Shown piece by piece: positions 42,775-44,059 of a DNA stretch of 44,059 bases. The position numbers and the translations under genes are program-made. Source of the DNA: Planctomycetaceae bacterium (GTDB lineage: Bacteria > Planctomycetota > Planctomycetia > Planctomycetales > Planctomycetaceae); assembly GCA_002726205.1 (NCBI GenBank), contig PBSL01000039.1, positions 1 through 44,059 of the forward strand, written 5' to 3'. The notes below the pieces were generated by a model that saw only the letters and a list, made by a program, of their open reading frames with translations, was not told where the DNA came from and did not search any database. Numbering within the stretch: position 1 is the first letter of the stretch; every line of letters starts with the position of its first letter.

Positions 42775-44059
42775 ATGATGAGTTTCCGACAAGAAATCCT
42801 CTCTGCCTTGTTGTTCTGCTGGGCAGCATCGTTGCCCGCGTTGGCCGGGTTACCGGTGATTGTCATCGATGCTGACAGGCTGGCGCCGCCGGCACTGCGA
42901 TCCGACAAGCCGACGCCGAAAAAGTGGTGGTTGAAACGTGACGCCCACACATGGGGAGCATCACGGGGAACGATCCTGATGACAGGCCGGCCCGCCACTG
43001 CCGTGGAACAGGGCGGGTTCCTGAAAGTGGAGCCCGCCGGACAATTTGTTCCCCATCGTGTTCCGGCGCTGGACATCGACCCGCGGGCAAGGGGCTGGTA
43101 CCGGATCTACCTGGGCCTCTTTCACAAGGCGACAGGTTCCGGAGATCGCCTGTTGGCAAAACTGTCGAAGGAACCGTACCCCGAATTTCTGCAGACGCCG
43201 ATCGGCTCGGAATCCCCTGTCGTCGAGGTCTACTGGAAATCAGCGGACTTGACCGGACAGCGCATTCAGCTCCAACAGGTGGCCGCGCCGACCCCACATC
43301 CGGGATTCGGTTTCCTTGGCGGAATCGACCACATCAAGCTGGTTCCCATGTCCAGGAAAGAGGTTGTCGCCGCGGAGAAGGAACTGACACTCCCACCGCT
43401 GCCACAGCGACTCGTCGCACTACTCGACTACACGACCGAGGTCTTCTGGGAAGGAACGGCCCGCACCAGGGATGACATTCGAGCGATTGTCTACCGCCAC
43501 CGACAGGCAGGTTTCGGTCGCGTGTACTGGCGTTGCTACGGAACGTTCCTGGATCATTCGTCGGCGGTCCCCGAAGCGGCTGCTCGTTGGACTGCAGCCG
43601 ACGAGAAACGATGGGCTCGCAACCAGAAAAGCCAGGCCGCCTGGCAACCCTATATCGACCTGGCAAAACGATTCGACCCGCTGAAAGTCGCCGTCGAATA
43701 TGGCAAACACAACGGGATCGAAGTCCATGCCATGGTTCGCTTCATGAACTACAACCGGGAGCCGTACAGCAATTTCTGGCATGACAACAAGCAGTTTTAC
43801 TGCCTGTATCACGTCAAGGCCGACGAACGTCGCAGCGAGATACTGGACCGTCCCCGCCAGTTGTACCGGTACCCACGGGTTCTCTCGCTGGCCTATCCGG
43901 AGGTGCGAGCCTATTACATCAAGTTCTTCAAGCAAATCGCGGCGACCGGCACGCCGGGCATTCTGATTGACCTGTTGCGTTGGCCACCCATCGCCGGTTA
44001 CGACCCGATCGTTGTCGACTCGTTCCAGAAAAAGTACGGCCAGGACATGCGGCGGCGAC
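42775..44059 (+). CDS. Secreted glycosidase-like protein, 3' end beyond window
   Basis: The frame runs from ATG 42775 (a second ATG follows at once) to the window edge, giving 428 residues. Residues about 5-25 are a signal peptide (LSALLFCWAASLPALAG). Next comes a beta-sandwich-like region (about 28-190, with FGFLGGIDHIKLVP). From about 215 begins a TIM-barrel-like domain (RQAGFGRVYWRCYG, HNGIEVHAMVRFMNYN, YPEVRAYYIKFFKQIAATG, GILIDLLRW) similar to GH10-like 'family 10 glycosylhydrolase' proteins. The catalytic residues are not identified. It is not part of the sigma-54 island and follows element copy G. Confidence 0.75.
   Translation, partial: MMSFRQEILSALLFCWAASLPALAGLPVIVIDADRLAPPALRSDKPTPKKWWLKRDAHTWGASRGTILMTGRPATAVEQGGFLKVEPAGQFVPHRVPALDIDPRARGWYRIYLGLFHKATGSGDRLLAKLSKEPYPEFLQTPIGSESPVVEVYWKSADLTGQRIQLQQVAAPTPHPGFGFLGGIDHIKLVPMSRKEVVAAEKELTLPPLPQRLVALLDYTTEVFWEGTARTRDDIRAIVYRHRQAGFGRVYWRCYGTFLDHSSAVPEAAARWTAADEKRWARNQKSQAAWQPYIDLAKRFDPLKVAVEYGKHNGIEVHAMVRFMNYNREPYSNFWHDNKQFYCLYHVKADERRSEILDRPRQLYRYPRVLSLAYPEVRAYYIKFFKQIAATGTPGILIDLLRWPPIAGYDPIVVDSFQKKYGQDMRRR

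Overview
The window reads as chromosomal DNA of a GC-rich, heterotrophic planctomycete. The evidence is the mix of secreted protein families typical of that phylum: a DUF1501 protein, a tandem DUF1080 protein, a PhoPQ-activated (PqaA)-like hydrolase, an NHL propeller, a sialidase-like propeller, a PhoD-like phosphatase, an AXE1-type esterase and partial glycosidase-like genes at both ends. No rRNA, tRNA, CRISPR array, insertion sequence or phage gene was recognised.

Layout. Positions 1-27500 hold mostly single, independently transcribed genes on both strands. Most encode secreted or membrane proteins for polymer breakdown or envelope function. They are interspersed with a few housekeeping genes: dinB, a PD-(D/E)XK nuclease-like protein, a NIPSNAP protein with a small partner, a membrane protein with an L7/L12-like domain, an RTX-like protein, and a short protein matching only the N-terminus of FloA. 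One leucine-rich-repeat gene at about 19.1-19.8 kb looks broken.

Positions 27650-42600 form a coherent respiratory island. Its core is a + strand operon (33059-40950). In order it encodes a membrane-anchored fusion of a dihaem cytochrome c with an ethylbenzene-dehydrogenase-type haem-b subunit, a small coupled ORF, a Tat-exported molybdopterin alpha subunit of the nitrite oxidoreductase / 'archaeal-type' nitrate reductase clade, a 128-residue protein of unknown role, the iron-sulfur beta subunit, and a TorD/NarJ-like chaperone. It is followed by a sigma-54-dependent response regulator (41232-42593). Divergent from the operon is a set encoding a 67-residue protein, a cupredoxin lipoprotein, a haemerythrin and a CBS-pair protein. 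Beyond that lie a universal stress protein, a histidine kinase with an N-terminal globin (haem sensor) domain, and mobB for the molybdenum cofactor.

The regulation is legible in the DNA. Excellent GG-N10-GC sigma-54 promoters occur upstream of the core operon, upstream of the divergent operon, and upstream of mobB. Two inverted repeats lie between the divergent promoters at typical enhancer distances. My model is that the haem-globin kinase senses oxygen (or NO) and phosphorylates the NtrC-type regulator, which drives sigma-54 transcription of a nitrate/nitrite respiratory enzyme, its cofactor gene and stress or electron-transfer partners. The direction of the enzyme (nitrate reduction or nitrite oxidation) cannot be settled from sequence.

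A second discovery is a dispersed intergenic element with core GGGTTGAACGCCGGGGC. I find seven copies. Six start 63-110 nt upstream of a start codon and all point the same way as the following gene. Every downstream gene encodes an exported or membrane protein. None of the copies lies inside the sigma-54 island.
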